Below, piece after piece: positions 43,400 to 53,122 of a DNA stretch of 64,000 nucleotides. Where the stretch lies: assembly GCA_024274915.1 (NCBI GenBank), contig JAJSAC010000068.1:1-64000 (forward strand), written 5' to 3'. Every line of letters begins with the position of its first letter. The stretch's first letter is position 1. The notes below the pieces were generated by a model. It worked only from the letters and a program-made list of their open reading frames with translations, did not search any database and was not told where the DNA came from. Made by a program: the position numbers and the translations under genes. Source of the DNA: Thermodesulfobacteriota bacterium (GTDB taxonomy: Bacteria > Thermosulfidibacterota > Thermosulfidibacteria > Thermosulfidibacterales > B14-G1).

Positions 43400-45191
43400 A
43401 CTCTGGCGGTTCTTTTTCGTTGTTTTTGTCGTTTTCCTTTCTTCCTTACCTGCCTTGGCCGGTTTTGAAGGGGCCATGAAGGACCTGGCTCAGGATATTG
43501 CCCAGGATTTTCCACCCTTAAAGGGAAGGGTGGTGTCAGCAAGGGGAGACTGGGTGATTATAGATGTGGGTAGGGATAGAGGGGTCTTCCCTGGTATGGT
43601 CTTCACCGTTTATAGGCCTGGCAAGCCCTACTACCACCCTATAACGGGGGTACTGCTGGGCTATACCGAGAAAGATTTGGGGGTGTTGCAAGTTGTCAGG
43701 GCTTATCCCCAGTCTTCCCTGGGGATCTTCAGGGGAAGGGGGGAAGTTAAGCCAGGGGATGGCGTTAGGATCAGTGCTTCCAAGATCAACCTGTACCTTT
43801 TCCCCCTCATCGACAAAACAGGTGAGGGGTTCAATCTCATGGCTTTTACTCAGCGGTTGAGGGCTTACCTGGGAGAGACGGGAAGATTCAACATATTCGG
43901 CGAGGAGAGGGTGATTCTCACCATATCTACCGCTTCTGAGGGGGGGTATCTGGAGGCCCTAAAGAAGCTGGAAGCCGATCCCAAGGTTCAGGGGGCTGCC
44001 CTCATAGGTTCTATAGTGAAAGACAAGGGGGATTACTATTTCCAGGGTGATCTCATCTCCCTGGGCACGGGTAAGAGGATAGACCACTTTTATTTGATGC
44101 TGGGTAGGGGCGGTTGGAAACCTATGATAGAGAGGGGCCTTCTATTTGCCTCTTCCAATTGGGCTGATGATGGGTTGGCCATGGGTGTGGGCGATTTTGA
44201 TGGAAAGGGGAAGCCCGAGGTGCTACTGGCCTTTAAGGATCGTTTGGATCTTTACAGGATAGACATAAAGTCTTCTAGGATGAGATTGCTTTCTTCCTTC
44301 CGACTTAAACCTAAAACCAGGCTTCTTGCCATGGATGTGGCAGATTTGAATGGTGATGGGAGGGCGGAGGTGGTGATCTCCACTGCTGACGAGAACCTTT
44401 TCGCCCTCAGGTCCAGTATCATCTCCTTTGATCCTGCTTCCAGGAAGTGGAATTATATTGTGCGGGATAAAGAGATGATCATCCGGGGTTTCACTGTGGA
44501 GGGCCAAGGTCTCCTGGTCACCCAGGGGGTTTCCAAAGAGACGGCCCAGCCCTATCTCCCTCGTTTGGCCTACCTGGTGAATGCCAAGCTCAAGAGGGGT
44601 AGGAAGCTGGAAGGTCTTAGGGGAGACCTCATCTGCGGCGCTCAGCTTGTGGCTTTGGGTAAGGGAGATAGGCTGGAGGCCTTGGTCAATGAAAAGGGAC
44701 GACTGGAACTTAAGGATCCCCTCACGGGGACCCTCATTTGGAGCATGAACGGGCTCTACGGCAATTGGGGCATGGCCTTTTTCTTTAGGCAGCCTATAGC
44801 CAAGACCTTTTACCAGGGCGAGGGGGAGCTGGAGGAGAAAGATTACATCCAATTTGCCGAGGACGTGATGGTAGTACCTGGGAGGTCTCTCATCTTCCAT
44901 AGCGGTTCCCGCTATATGTTGGCCACCTTTACCAATATACCTGATGTGTGGGGTGTCCATTTTTCCCCCTATGACAAGTCCAGAGTGAAGCTCTTTGTTT
45001 GGAGGGATTCTTATTTTGACGACATTGGCTGGCTAAGACGTGTGAGAGGTGGTGTAATGGACCTTCAAGCTGCTGACATGAACGGCGACGGCAACAAAGA
45101 GCTATTGGTCCTGACCAAGAGGGGAAGGAAGGATAGAGAAGGCAACGTTAGGTATTACACAAGACTCTTGGTTTATAAGGTTACCCCGTGA
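43386..45191 (+). CDS. exported VCBS/FG-GAP repeat protein with FlgT-like N-terminal domain
   Basis: The protein has 601 residues and a signal peptide (hydrophobic run to LPALAG). An N-terminal domain with KGRVVSARGDWVIIDVGRD resembles the small beta domain of FlgT-like proteins. It is followed by a mixed domain and a beta-propeller-like region carrying calcium-loop repeats MGVGDFDGKGKPEV, DVADLNGDGRAEV and QAADMNGDGNKEL. It overlaps fabZ by 14 bases and acpS by 4. Function unknown; an envelope role alongside the lipid A genes is inference. Confidence 0.82.
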   Translation: MMKSKLWRFFFVVFVVFLSSLPALAGFEGAMKDLAQDIAQDFPPLKGRVVSARGDWVIIDVGRDRGVFPGMVFTVYRPGKPYYHPITGVLLGYTEKDLGVLQVVRAYPQSSLGIFRGRGEVKPGDGVRISASKINLYLFPLIDKTGEGFNLMAFTQRLRAYLGETGRFNIFGEERVILTISTASEGGYLEALKKLEADPKVQGAALIGSIVKDKGDYYFQGDLISLGTGKRIDHFYLMLGRGGWKPMIERGLLFASSNWADDGLAMGVGDFDGKGKPEVLLAFKDRLDLYRIDIKSSRMRLLSSFRLKPKTRLLAMDVADLNGDGRAEVVISTADENLFALRSSIISFDPASRKWNYIVRDKEMIIRGFTVEGQGLLVTQGVSKETAQPYLPRLAYLVNAKLKRGRKLEGLRGDLICGAQLVALGKGDRLEALVNEKGRLELKDPLTGTLIWSMNGLYGNWGMAFFFRQPIAKTFYQGEGELEEKDYIQFAEDVMVVPGRSLIFHSGSRYMLATFTNIPDVWGVHFSPYDKSRVKLFVWRDSYFDDIGWLRRVRGGVMDLQAADMNGDGNKELLVLTKRGRKDREGNVRYYTRLLVYKVTP

Positions 45192-45589
45192 TTGTGGGCG
45201 TGGGCATAGACATAGTGGAGTTGGAGAGAATCGGGAGGGCCATGGAGCGGTGGCCCCGTTTCTTAGACAGGATCCTCACTCCCCGGGAGAAAAAGGGGGT
45301 GGGGGGCCGTTTGGACAAGGTGGCTGCCCGATGGGCGGCCAAGGAAGCTCTTTTTAAGGCATTGGATCCTCCTTCTCGAGGGCTCTACATGGGTTGGCGG
45401 GATGTGGAGGTGATGAACACCTCCTCCGGCAAGCCCTATTTCGTTCTCAGGGGTCGGATGGGTAGATATGTGAAGAGCAGGAACTTGAGATTGCACCTTT
45501 CCCTTTCTCATGATAGAGGGAGGGCCGTGGCCCTGGTGTTAGCCCAGGGTAAACCTCGCTCCAGGCACGGAAGGTGCCTGGGGCTATAG
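45188..45589 (+). CDS. acpS: holo-[acyl-carrier-protein] synthase AcpS
   Basis: The protein has 133 residues starting at GTG 45188, overlapping the preceding stop. The family motifs IVGVGIDIVELERI with the metal-binding Asp, and RWAAKEALFKAL with the Glu, are intact. It transfers phosphopantetheine from CoA to ACP. Together with fabZ and accBC, it links this block to fatty-acid synthesis. Confidence 0.94.
   Translation: MIVGVGIDIVELERIGRAMERWPRFLDRILTPREKKGVGGRLDKVAARWAAKEALFKALDPPSRGLYMGWRDVEVMNTSSGKPYFVLRGRMGRYVKSRNLRLHLSLSHDRGRAVALVLAQGKPRSRHGRCLGL
45561..45581 (+). other. stable hairpin at the acpS/rpsF junction
   Basis: CCAGGCAC and GTGCCTGG form a perfect 8-bp stem around GGAAG, lying in the last codons of acpS and 28 bases before the rpsF start. 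There is no T-run. It could be an RNA leader for the rpsF-ssb-rpsR genes or just mRNA structure. Confidence 0.45.
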
Positions 45590-45609
45590 ATCCGAGAGGG
45601 GGTATGTGT

Positions 45610-45951
45610 ATGGAGTTGAGGTGTTACGAGTCGGTTGTGATTTTCGCTCCCGAGCTGGAGGAGGCCCAGCTGGAGGAGCAGGTTAATTGGGTGAAGGGGC
45701 TTCTGGAGAAAGGGAAAGCCCAGTTGGTGGATGTGGAGAATTGGGGTAGGAAGAGACTGGCTTATGAAATTGAGAAGAAGCGAGAGGGTTTCTATGTTCT
45801 CTTTCGCTTCAGGGCCCATGGGACCTTGGTGGAGGAGCTGGAGAAGAGCTATCGTCTGAGTGGAAACGTTATCCGCTACCTGACAGTCAAGAGAAAGGAC
45901 AAGGAGTGTGAAAAAGTCCAAGAACCCGAGGAGACGGGTGGGGAGGGATAG
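45610..45951 (+). CDS. rpsF: ribosomal protein bS6
   Basis: The protein has 113 residues from ATG 45610. AGGGGGT sits 6 bases upstream, whereas ATG 45604 would touch it. The sequence MELRCYESVVIFAPELEE and GRKRLAYEIEKKREGFYVLFRF is characteristic. It forms the S6-S18 heterodimer on the 30S platform. The usual rpsF-ssb-rpsR order follows. Confidence 0.95.
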   Translation: MELRCYESVVIFAPELEEAQLEEQVNWVKGLLEKGKAQLVDVENWGRKRLAYEIEKKREGFYVLFRFRAHGTLVEELEKSYRLSGNVIRYLTVKRKDKECEKVQEPEETGGEG

Positions 45952-45954
45952 GAA

Positions 45955-46362
45955 GTGGCTATTAACATTAACAAGGTGATCCTTGCGGGTAATCTAACCA
46001 AAGATCCCGATGTCCGCTATCTTCCCAGCGGCACTCCTGTTACCAGTTTTCGTCTGGCAGTGAATAGGCGTTTCAAGGGCAAGTCGGGAGATGTGGATGA
46101 GACCTGCTTTATAGATGTGAAGGTTTATGGCAAGCAGGCAGAGAGCTGTGGTGAGTTCCTTTCCAAAGGCAGGAACGTGCTGGTGGAGGGGTATCTCCGC
46201 TTTGAGCAGTGGGACTCAGAAGGTGGTAAACGGTCTAAACATGTGGTGGTGGCTGACAGGGTCCAGTTCTTGGGGTTTGCTAAGGAAAAAGAGGAAGAGG
46301 TGGTGGCTCCTGATGTAAGCGATGTCCCTGTAGAGGATGACGACGAGGATTTTCCCTTCTGA
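45955..46362 (+). CDS. ssb: single-stranded DNA-binding protein
   Basis: The protein has 135 residues starting GTG 45955, three bases after rpsF. The OB fold is visible (INKVILAGNLTKDPDVRYLPSGTPV, later FIDVKVYGKQAE), followed by a short acidic tail ending DDDEDFPF, the partner-binding tip of bacterial SSB. It lies between the S6 and S18 genes, a common bacterial arrangement. Confidence 0.96.
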   Translation: MAININKVILAGNLTKDPDVRYLPSGTPVTSFRLAVNRRFKGKSGDVDETCFIDVKVYGKQAESCGEFLSKGRNVLVEGYLRFEQWDSEGGKRSKHVVVADRVQFLGFAKEKEEEVVAPDVSDVPVEDDDEDFPF

Positions 46363-46400
46363 TGAAGGGGTTCAGTGGACCGAAAAAAGGAGGCATATAG

Positions 46401-46643
46401 ATGGCAGGCAGGGAAGATAGGAAGAAAAGGTTTTACAGGAAGAAGGTGTGCAGATTCTGTGCTGACGGAATTCAAGAGATAGATTACAAAGATGTGAAGA
46501 GGCTCCGCAACTACCTTACAGAGCGGGGTAAGATCGTGCCCAGAAGGATTTCGGGTACCTGTGCTAAGCACCAGAGACAGCTGGCCAGAGCGGTGAAGAG
46601 GGCCAGGGTCCTGGCCTTGTTGCCTTTTACAGTCACTAGATAG
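46401..46643 (+). CDS. rpsR: ribosomal protein bS18, zinc-binding form
   Basis: The protein has 80 residues. It keeps CRFC near residue 17 and CAKHQ near residue 54, a CxxC...CxxH set suggesting the zinc-binding (C+) version of S18. The core [12 protein letters not shown] and [17 protein letters not shown] is typical. SD AAAGGAGG precedes the ATG. Confidence 0.96.
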   Translation: MAGREDRKKRFYRKKVCRFCADGIQEIDYKDVKRLRNYLTERGKIVPRRISGTCAKHQRQLARAVKRARVLALLPFTVTR

Positions 46644-46651
46644 GAGGAGCT

Positions 46652-47212
46652 ATGATCAACGCAGGAGCCGTCAAGCCCAATATGAAGCTGGAGATTGACG
46701 GAGAGCCCTATTTGGTGGTTAGCGCAGATCACGTTAAGCCTGGTAAGGGCCAGGCTTTTTCACGCTTTAAGTTAAAGAACCTGAAGACTGGGCTGGTGGT
46801 GGAGAAGACCTATAAGGCGGGAGAGAAGCTTAAGAAAGCCGATTTTCTGGTGAAAAAGGCCCAGTATCTCTACAACCAGGGGGACGAGTACTACTTCATG
46901 GACCTGGAGACTTATGAACAGGTCATGATACCTGCCCATGTGCTTGGTAGGGATAAGGACTTTCTAGCAGAGAATATTGAAGTGAAGCTTCTTATCTACA
47001 GGGGGGAGCCTGTGGGTATAGATCTCCCCACGGCTGTGGACCTGAAGGTGGTAGAAACGGAGCCTGGGGTGAGGGGGGACACTGCCTCGGGAGGGAGTAA
47101 ACCTGCCAAGCTGGAGACGGGAGCCGTAGTCCAGGTGCCTTTCTTTGTCAACGAGGGGGACGTGGTCAGAGTGGACACCCGGACGGGGGAGTACGTGGAG
47201 AGGGTGAAGTGA
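46652..47212 (+). CDS. efp: translation elongation factor P
   Basis: The protein has 186 residues, the standard three-domain EF-P. The tip loop carrying the modifiable Lys reads KPGKGQAF. It relieves ribosome stalling at polyproline. Which modification pathway acts on it cannot be told from this window. SD AGGAGC precedes ATG. The stop overlaps the accB start (TGATG). Confidence 0.95.
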   Translation: MINAGAVKPNMKLEIDGEPYLVVSADHVKPGKGQAFSRFKLKNLKTGLVVEKTYKAGEKLKKADFLVKKAQYLYNQGDEYYFMDLETYEQVMIPAHVLGRDKDFLAENIEVKLLIYRGEPVGIDLPTAVDLKVVETEPGVRGDTASGGSKPAKLETGAVVQVPFFVNEGDVVRVDTRTGEYVERVK

Positions 47213-47670
47213 TGGACATTAAAGACTTGTTAGAGTTGGTCAAAGAACTGGCAGATCTGCCGGTGGGTGAGCTGGAGTTGGAGATTGATGGAGTGAAGCT
47301 GAAGCTGAAAAAGGCAGGGGTTCAGCCGGTTGCCGAAAGGGTGGAAACTCCAGCCCAGTCCGTGGCAACCCCTTCTCTTCAGCCCGTTTCTCCTACCCAG
47401 GATGGCACTCCCCAGTTTCCCCCAGATGCTGTGGTCATTCGTTCGCCTATAGTGGGCACTTTTTACCGTGCTCCATCCCCTGAGTCTCCCCCTTACGTGG
47501 ATATAGGAGATGTGGTGGAGAAAGGGCAGACCCTTTGTATCATAGAAGCCATGAAGATCATGAACGAGATTGAGTCGGAGGTTCGGGGGGAGATTCTGGA
47601 TATATTGGCGGAAAACGCTGAGCCTGTGGAGTACGGTCAGCCACTTTTTTTGGTCAGGCCCCTCTCTTGA
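47212..47670 (+). CDS. accB: biotin carboxyl carrier protein of acetyl-CoA carboxylase
   Basis: The protein has 152 residues from ATG 47212 (a GTG three bases earlier is possible). An N-terminal helical part, a Pro/Gln-rich linker (about 40-72), and the biotinyl domain with EAMKIMNEI, biotin on Lys115, are present. It carries carboxybiotin between AccC (next gene) and the carboxyltransferase. Confidence 0.96.
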   Translation: MDIKDLLELVKELADLPVGELELEIDGVKLKLKKAGVQPVAERVETPAQSVATPSLQPVSPTQDGTPQFPPDAVVIRSPIVGTFYRAPSPESPPYVDIGDVVEKGQTLCIIEAMKIMNEIESEVRGEILDILAENAEPVEYGQPLFLVRPLS

Positions 47671-47673
47671 GGT

Positions 47674-49008
47674 ATGATAGAGCGGGTTCTCATAGCCAAC
47701 CGCGGGGAGATAGCCCTTCGTATCTTGAGGGCGTGTCGTGAGCTTGGGGTAGAGAGCGTTGTGGTCTATTCTGAAGCCGATGCTTACTCCCTTCCTGTCC
47801 AATTGGCCGACAAGGCCATCTGCATAGGTCCTCCTGAGCCCATCAACAGCTATCTCAATGTTCAGAGTATCATGAGCGCCGCCGAGGTGGTGAAGGCCCA
47901 AGCGGTGCATCCAGGGTATGGTTTTTTGGCGGAGAACCCTGAGTTCGCCGAGATCTGTTTAGCGTGTGATTTAGCCTTTATAGGGCCACCCCCCCATGTC
48001 ATTAGGCTCATGGGTGACAAGGCAGAGGCCAGAAAGCGGGTGGCCTCCTGGGGAGTGCCGGTGATCCCTGGTAGCCCAGGGGAAGTGGACACAGAGGAAG
48101 AGGCCTTGGCCATTGCCCAGGAGATTGGATATCCCGTTCTCATGAAGGCGGTGGCTGGTGGCGGTGGTCGGGGGATGCGTTTGGCCAGGGATGAAGATGA
48201 GCTGAGACAGGTCTTCAACACGGCCCGTTCCGAAGCAGGAGCGGCCTTTGGCCACGCTGGTCTCTACGTGGAGAAGTTCGTTCATCCTGCCCGTCACATC
48301 GAGGTTCAGGTACTGGCCGATGGTGAAGGCAACGTGTTGGTCTTTGGTGAGAGGGATTGTTCCATCCAGAGAAGGCACCAGAAGGTTTTGGAGGAGGCCC
48401 CCGCTCTAATATCCCAAGTACTCAGGGAACGCCTCTTTCAGGATGCTCGGCTGGTGGCTGAGAAAGTGGGTTACGTGAGTGCTGGTACCGTGGAGTTTCT
48501 GGTGGATGAAGAAGAACGCCACTATTTCATCGAGATGAACACTCGGATCCAAGTGGAACATCCTGTCTCTGAGATGGTTACAGGCCTGGATCTGGTGAAG
48601 GAGCAGATAAAAATCGCCTCGGGGGTGCCCCTGGAGCTGGAGCAGAAGGACGTGGTTTCTAAGGGCTGGGCCATAGAGTTTCGTATAAATGCCGAGGATC
48701 CCCGCTCGTTTAGACCTTCACCTGGTAAAGTGGAGCGGTGGGTGGTACCCGGCGGACCCGGGGTGAGGGTTGATACGGCCCTCTATCAGGGGTACGAGAT
48801 GCCCCCCTTTTACGATTCTCTGGTGGCCAAGCTCATCGTTTATGGTAGGGATAGGGAGGAGGCCTTGAGCCGGGGTAAAAGGGCTTTGGCCGAATTTAAA
48901 GTGGAGGGGATACAAACCACCATTCCCCTGCATGAGGCCATACTGGGATCTGAAGAGTTCAGAGAGGGAAAATGTCCTGTGGATTGGTTAGAGAGATTTG
49001 TCTGGTGA
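47674..49008 (+). CDS. accC: biotin carboxylase subunit of acetyl-CoA carboxylase
   Basis: The protein has 444 residues. It has the ATP-grasp biotin carboxylase fold with the N-terminal LIANRGEIALRILRACRELG, glycine-rich VAGGGGRGMRLA, and catalytic MNTRIQVEHPVSE. It carboxylates biotin on AccB, the gene 3 bases upstream. The C-terminus overlaps the next gene's possible TTG start. Confidence 0.96.
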   Translation: MIERVLIANRGEIALRILRACRELGVESVVVYSEADAYSLPVQLADKAICIGPPEPINSYLNVQSIMSAAEVVKAQAVHPGYGFLAENPEFAEICLACDLAFIGPPPHVIRLMGDKAEARKRVASWGVPVIPGSPGEVDTEEEALAIAQEIGYPVLMKAVAGGGGRGMRLARDEDELRQVFNTARSEAGAAFGHAGLYVEKFVHPARHIEVQVLADGEGNVLVFGERDCSIQRRHQKVLEEAPALISQVLRERLFQDARLVAEKVGYVSAGTVEFLVDEEERHYFIEMNTRIQVEHPVSEMVTGLDLVKEQIKIASGVPLELEQKDVVSKGWAIEFRINAEDPRSFRPSPGKVERWVVPGGPGVRVDTALYQGYEMPPFYDSLVAKLIVYGRDREEALSRGKRALAEFKVEGIQTTIPLHEAILGSEEFREGKCPVDWLERFVW

Positions 49009-49009
49009 T

Positions 49010-50020
49010 GTGAAGAACTCTATCTTGGTCGCAAAATTTTCGGCTCTGGGGGATGTGGTACATACCCTCCCCGCTGTCAGGGTGCTAAGAGAGAGCTACC
49101 CTGATCACCGCATTGTATGGGTGGTTAGGAGAGGTATTGACTCCCTCCTTAAGCACGTCCCTTTTGTGGATGAAGTTGTGGCTATGGATCCTGGCTACAA
49201 GGGATTTAGGCAGGCATTAGCCAGGGCAAAATTGGAAAAGCCAGTTATGGCCTTTGATTTTCAAGGTCTTATCAAGAGCGGACTTTTCACATACCTCTCT
49301 GGGGCCCCTGTGAGGGTAGGATTCCATCCCCGTCAAGCCCGAGAGCCCTTGGGGGGTTGGTTTGTGAACACAAGGGTTAAGGTAGACCCTTCCCTTCACA
49401 TAGTGGAGCAGTTGGTCATGATAGCGGCCAACGGGAGAAGGGTGCCCGTTCCTTCCTTTGGCCTTGAAGTGGGTTCCAGGGACAAGGAGAGGGTCCAGAC
49501 CTTTCTCAAGGTCTTGGGGATAGATGGACCCTATCTGGTCTTTTTACCCGGGGCTGGCTGGTCTACAAAGAGGTGGCCGGTGGAGAGCTATTCCTGGTTG
49601 GCTAGGGAGGTATTTGCTCGCTACAATGTCCCATCGCTGGTGCTGTGGGGTCCTGGGGAAGAAGAGTTGGTGGCCCCTTTGAGGGGGAAGGGCCACGTGA
49701 GGGTAGCCCCTTCCACCTCTATGGGAGAGATGATAGCGGTGTTAGAAGGGGCTTTGGTGGTTGTTGGGGGAGACACAGGCCCCCTCCACATAGCAGCGGC
49801 CTTGGGGAGGCCTACCTTGGGGCTCTATGGTCCTTCATATCCTTGGAGGAACGGTCCTTATGGCAACGACAGTTTGATTTTGGAGGTTTCATGCTCTCGC
49901 AAGGGGTGTTACAAGAGGAAGTGCAAAGATCCCTGTGTGGCTTCCATCCCTAGGGAAGCGGTTTGGGATGCCCTGAAGGTGATGGTGAAGGATGAGCTGG
50001 ATCTCCAAGGGGAGGGATGA
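49010..50020 (+). CDS. glycosyltransferase family 9 (heptosyltransferase-like)
   Basis: The protein has about 336 residues from GTG 49010; TTG 48998, overlapping accC, is the alternative. The start ILVAKFSALGDVVHTLPAVRVL and the C-terminal GGDTGPLHIAAALGRPTLGLYGP are GT9 signatures, as in WaaC/WaaF. It probably adds heptose to the LPS core. A Cys-rich segment CSRKGCYKRKCKDPC lies near the C-terminus, as in other family members. Confidence 0.9.
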   Translation: MKNSILVAKFSALGDVVHTLPAVRVLRESYPDHRIVWVVRRGIDSLLKHVPFVDEVVAMDPGYKGFRQALARAKLEKPVMAFDFQGLIKSGLFTYLSGAPVRVGFHPRQAREPLGGWFVNTRVKVDPSLHIVEQLVMIAANGRRVPVPSFGLEVGSRDKERVQTFLKVLGIDGPYLVFLPGAGWSTKRWPVESYSWLAREVFARYNVPSLVLWGPGEEELVAPLRGKGHVRVAPSTSMGEMIAVLEGALVVVGGDTGPLHIAAALGRPTLGLYGPSYPWRNGPYGNDSLILEVSCSRKGCYKRKCKDPCVASIPREAVWDALKVMVKDELDLQGEG

Positions 50021-50976
50021 TGGGTGCTGGCAGGGCCCTTGTGACGGGAGTGGCAGGTTTCATAGGATCCCATCTGGCTGAGCGTTTGTTAGAGGAAGGA
50101 TGGGAAGTGGTGGGTATAGATGCCTTTATTGATTATTATCCCAGGTGGATGAAAGAAAGGAACTTGGAACCCCTTAGTTCTTGGGACACCTTCTCTTTTG
50201 TGGAAGGGGACATCATGGAAGTAGGCCTGGAGAGATTTGGCGCCGGTGTGGAGGTGGTCTTTCACCAGGCAGCTCAGGCGGGTGTAAGGGCCAGCTGGGG
50301 ACAGTACTTTCAGATTTACACCCATTGCAACATCCTGGTTACCCAGAGGCTCTTGGAGTTTTTCAAGGATAGGCCCTTGAAGCGCTTCGTATATGCCTCG
50401 TCTTCATCCGTTTACGGCAACAATCCCGATCTCCCTCTAAAAGAGACCAGTCTACCCCAGCCCCGATCTCCCTACGGTGTCACAAAGTTGGCAGCGGAAC
50501 ATCTCTGTCTCCTTTACCATGACAATTTCAGTGTTCCCGTTGTCTCTTTGAGATACTTTACCGTATATGGTCCTGGTCAACGTCCCGATATGGCATTTCA
50601 CAAATTCATCAAGGCTATGTTGGAGGATGAAGAGTTTCCCGTTTACGGGGACGGCACCCAGACCCGGGACTTCACCTATGTATCCGACATCGTGGAGGCC
50701 AATCTCTTGGCTGCTGTTCGCTCCGGCGTGGAAGGGCAGGTTTTCAACATCGGTGGTGGAAGCAGAAAGCCATTGTTGGAGACTATTGCCTTGCTGGAAA
50801 AGGTGATTGGGCGCAGGGCCAGGCCTGTTTACCGGGAGCCTGAGAGAGGAGATGTCTCCCACACCTGGGCCAACGTGGACCAAGCCGAGAAACTCCTGGG
50901 CTATAGTCCTACTGTGCTCTTGGAGGAGGGACTTATGCGGGAGGTGGAGTGGATCAAGGCCCTTTATAAGAGGTAA
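50017..50976 (+). CDS. NAD-dependent sugar-nucleotide epimerase/dehydratase
   Basis: The protein has 319 residues. It is a short-chain dehydrogenase of the extended type: NAD motif VTGVAGFIGSHLAERLL, catalytic SSSVYG, and YGVTK (YxxxK). It is closest in appearance to UDP-glucuronate 4-epimerase or UDP-glucose 4-epimerase proteins. It overlaps the heptosyltransferase gene by 4 bases, so a role in LPS or surface polysaccharide is likely. The substrate is not determined. Confidence 0.9.
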   Translation: MMGAGRALVTGVAGFIGSHLAERLLEEGWEVVGIDAFIDYYPRWMKERNLEPLSSWDTFSFVEGDIMEVGLERFGAGVEVVFHQAAQAGVRASWGQYFQIYTHCNILVTQRLLEFFKDRPLKRFVYASSSSVYGNNPDLPLKETSLPQPRSPYGVTKLAAEHLCLLYHDNFSVPVVSLRYFTVYGPGQRPDMAFHKFIKAMLEDEEFPVYGDGTQTRDFTYVSDIVEANLLAAVRSGVEGQVFNIGGGSRKPLLETIALLEKVIGRRARPVYREPERGDVSHTWANVDQAEKLLGYSPTVLLEEGLMREVEWIKALYKR

Positions 50977-51058
50977 CGGCCCAAAGTTTCGTGTTTTGGG
51001 AAGTCTTTAAACATGGAATTTGGGTCTAGGGCACTGAACGATACTTGTGGGGGCTGTC

Positions 51059-51331
51059 ATGGAGCGGGTCCACATTTGGGTGTCGGGGAAGGTTCAGGGG
51101 GTATGGTACCGGGCCACCACTGTGGAAAAGGCCAGGGAGCTGGGGCTTAGGGGTTGGGTGAGGAACCTGCCGGATGGTCGGGTGGAGATTGTGGCCGAGG
51201 GTCCCAGGGGAGCCTTGGAGAAGCTCATAGCCTGGTGCCACGAGGGGCCTCCCCTGGCTGTAGTTGATGAGGTAAAGGTGATCTGGGAGCCCTACACCGG
51301 AGAGTTCCTCAACTTCTCCATTGCCTATTGA
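51059..51331 (+). CDS. acylphosphatase
   Basis: The protein has 90 residues from ATG 51059. The catalytic motif SGKVQGVWYRATT carries the phosphate-binding Arg, and GWVRNLPDGRVEIVAEG the Asn. It hydrolyses acyl phosphates; the cellular substrate is unclear. A stand-alone gene 82 bases after the epimerase. Confidence 0.94.
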   Translation: MERVHIWVSGKVQGVWYRATTVEKARELGLRGWVRNLPDGRVEIVAEGPRGALEKLIAWCHEGPPLAVVDEVKVIWEPYTGEFLNFSIAY

Positions 51332-51498
51332 GTCTTTAAATTTAGGCCTATCCCGGAAAGGTTGGCCTGGCCTTCCTCCAGCTAGACTTCCTGTCGGTTT
51401 TCTCCAAAGCCACCGCCTTCGGTGGGGGATGTACCAGGGGTCTCCTGTTGCGGCCTATTTGGAAATATGGGAAACCCTTCTCTCAAAAAGGAGGGGCT

Positions 51499-52995
51499 AT
51501 GGTTTTCTTTCTCTCTCTTTCACCAGTGCTGGTCATCTTTGTTCTGGTGGTCTTTTTTCGCCTGGATGTCTTCAAACTGGCGGTGATCTCTTTCCTCTAC
51601 ACGGCTACCGTGGCCTTTCTCTTCTTCTCCACGTCCCTCAAGGTCCTCGCCCTGGCCTCCCTGGATGGGGTCTTGACTACCCTGCCCCTGCTACTGGTGG
51701 TCTACACTGGCATTCTCATCTCCCACTTTCTTCTAGATAAAGGCTCCCTTCAGCGGCTCACGGCCACCTTTTCCCAAGGGATTCAGGGTGGGTTCAGGAA
51801 AGCTCTCCTCATCTCCGCTGGCTTTGGCAACTTTTTCGAGGGGGCTGGGGTTATAGCCGAGCCTGTGGTAGCCCCTATGCTCTACTCGGCGGGCATCTCA
51901 CCCACGGGTTCTGCCGTTTTGAGTATCTTGGGTTATGCAGGACTTATGCACTTAGCCTTGGCAGGGGTTATCGTCACCGTTCTGGCCAATGTGACATCAC
52001 TGCCTCCCCAGGGGTTGGCCATGTATCTGGCCGTCTTATCTTTTCCCGCCACCTTCTTTCTCTATCTCGCCGTTCCCTTTTTTATTGGTGAATCCAGGGT
52101 TTTGGCTAAAAATCTAGCCCTCATATTTGCCCTCTCTTTGGTCATAACCCTCTTCGCCTACCTGACGGTGAGATTTGTAGGGTTTTCCATTTCGGCCATG
52201 ACGGGGGGCTTAGCAGGGATGACCTTTTTATTCTTCCTTTACAGGGTCAAGCCAGTCATAACCTGGGATAGGTTCAAAGATGTGGTGCCCTTCTTTTTCA
52301 TCTTCCTCTGCTTAGCTTCCGTGAACCTGGTACCTTCCGTAAACGCCCTTTTTGCTAGAGATCTGGCCTTCCAGGTGAGGGCAATACCCGTTCACGCCAT
52401 AACCTTTAGACCCCTGGCCAGTGCTTACCTCTATCTATTCGCTGCTTTTCTCATTGCCTACCGCCTTTTTGCTGAAGAAGGGGACAGGGTGGGAAACTAT
52501 CTCAGGGTATCGTTCCAAAAAGCTGTGAAGCCCCTGGTGAGCATGGCTCTCTTTGGCGCCATGGGTTCAATCATCGCTTTTTCAGGGTTTACAGGGGACT
52601 TCTCCTCACTGGTGGCGTCCCACAACATGGCCCACAGTTTAGCCCAAGGTCTCATCCGGTCTACGGGCCCCTTCTATCCCCTTTTTGCCCCCCTCCTGGG
52701 GTGGATGGGTACCTTCCTCACAGGCTACGGCGTGGCTTCTATCATGCTCTTCGGCAAGCTCCAGATTGCCACGGCAGACATGCTGGGTGTCTCCCGGACC
52801 CTTCTGGCTGCCTCTCTCACCGTTGGGGCCAGCGTTGGGAGTATCTCCAGCCCCTTTAAGATCGCCATAGCCTCACCCCTTTGCAATGCCGTGGGGCGGG
52901 AGGGAGAGATTCTCAGAAAGTCTATCCCCATTGGTATAGCTGTCTCCCTTCTAGTAGGTATGTGCAGCTATGGAATAGGTTATTTTGTGAGGTAA
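51499..52995 (+). CDS. L-lactate permease (LctP)-family transporter
   Basis: The protein has about 498 residues from ATG 51499, chosen for its SD AAAGGAGGGG; the frame is open to 51448. It has 12-14 hydrophobic segments. LctP-like motifs are [19 protein letters not shown] and [19 protein letters not shown], which are strongly conserved in lactate and glycolate permeases. A hairpin follows the stop. It may supply hydroxy acids to enzymes such as the GlcD/GlcF pair of this window, although no FadR-type operator precedes it. Confidence 0.85.
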   Translation: MVFFLSLSPVLVIFVLVVFFRLDVFKLAVISFLYTATVAFLFFSTSLKVLALASLDGVLTTLPLLLVVYTGILISHFLLDKGSLQRLTATFSQGIQGGFRKALLISAGFGNFFEGAGVIAEPVVAPMLYSAGISPTGSAVLSILGYAGLMHLALAGVIVTVLANVTSLPPQGLAMYLAVLSFPATFFLYLAVPFFIGESRVLAKNLALIFALSLVITLFAYLTVRFVGFSISAMTGGLAGMTFLFFLYRVKPVITWDRFKDVVPFFFIFLCLASVNLVPSVNALFARDLAFQVRAIPVHAITFRPLASAYLYLFAAFLIAYRLFAEEGDRVGNYLRVSFQKAVKPLVSMALFGAMGSIIAFSGFTGDFSSLVASHNMAHSLAQGLIRSTGPFYPLFAPLLGWMGTFLTGYGVASIMLFGKLQIATADMLGVSRTLLAASLTVGASVGSISSPFKIAIASPLCNAVGREGEILRKSIPIGIAVSLLVGMCSYGIGYFVR

Positions 52996-52997
52996 GG

Positions 52998-53021
52998 TTG
53001 GGTTTCTTACCAGAAACCCAA
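52998..53021 (+). terminator. hairpin after the lactate-permease-like gene
   Basis: TTGGGTTTC (52998-53006) pairs perfectly with GAAACCCAA (53013-53021), loop TTACCA. The following T-rich stretch is interrupted (GATCTTTGATTCTT), so termination is probable but not certain. Confidence 0.6.
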
Positions 53022-53122
53022 GATCTTTGATTCTTATGAGTTGGAATAAGCCCCCTCTCCTTGTAAATTGGTCCCTGGCTCCTTATTGTTACTGGATAAC
53101 CAATATTGATGAGGAGGGGAGT

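Noticed and set aside
51332-51498. FadR-type operator before the lactate-permease-like gene
   Set aside because: I searched for TGGT-N3-ACCA here and found none, so the transporter cannot be assigned to the same regulon from sequence.
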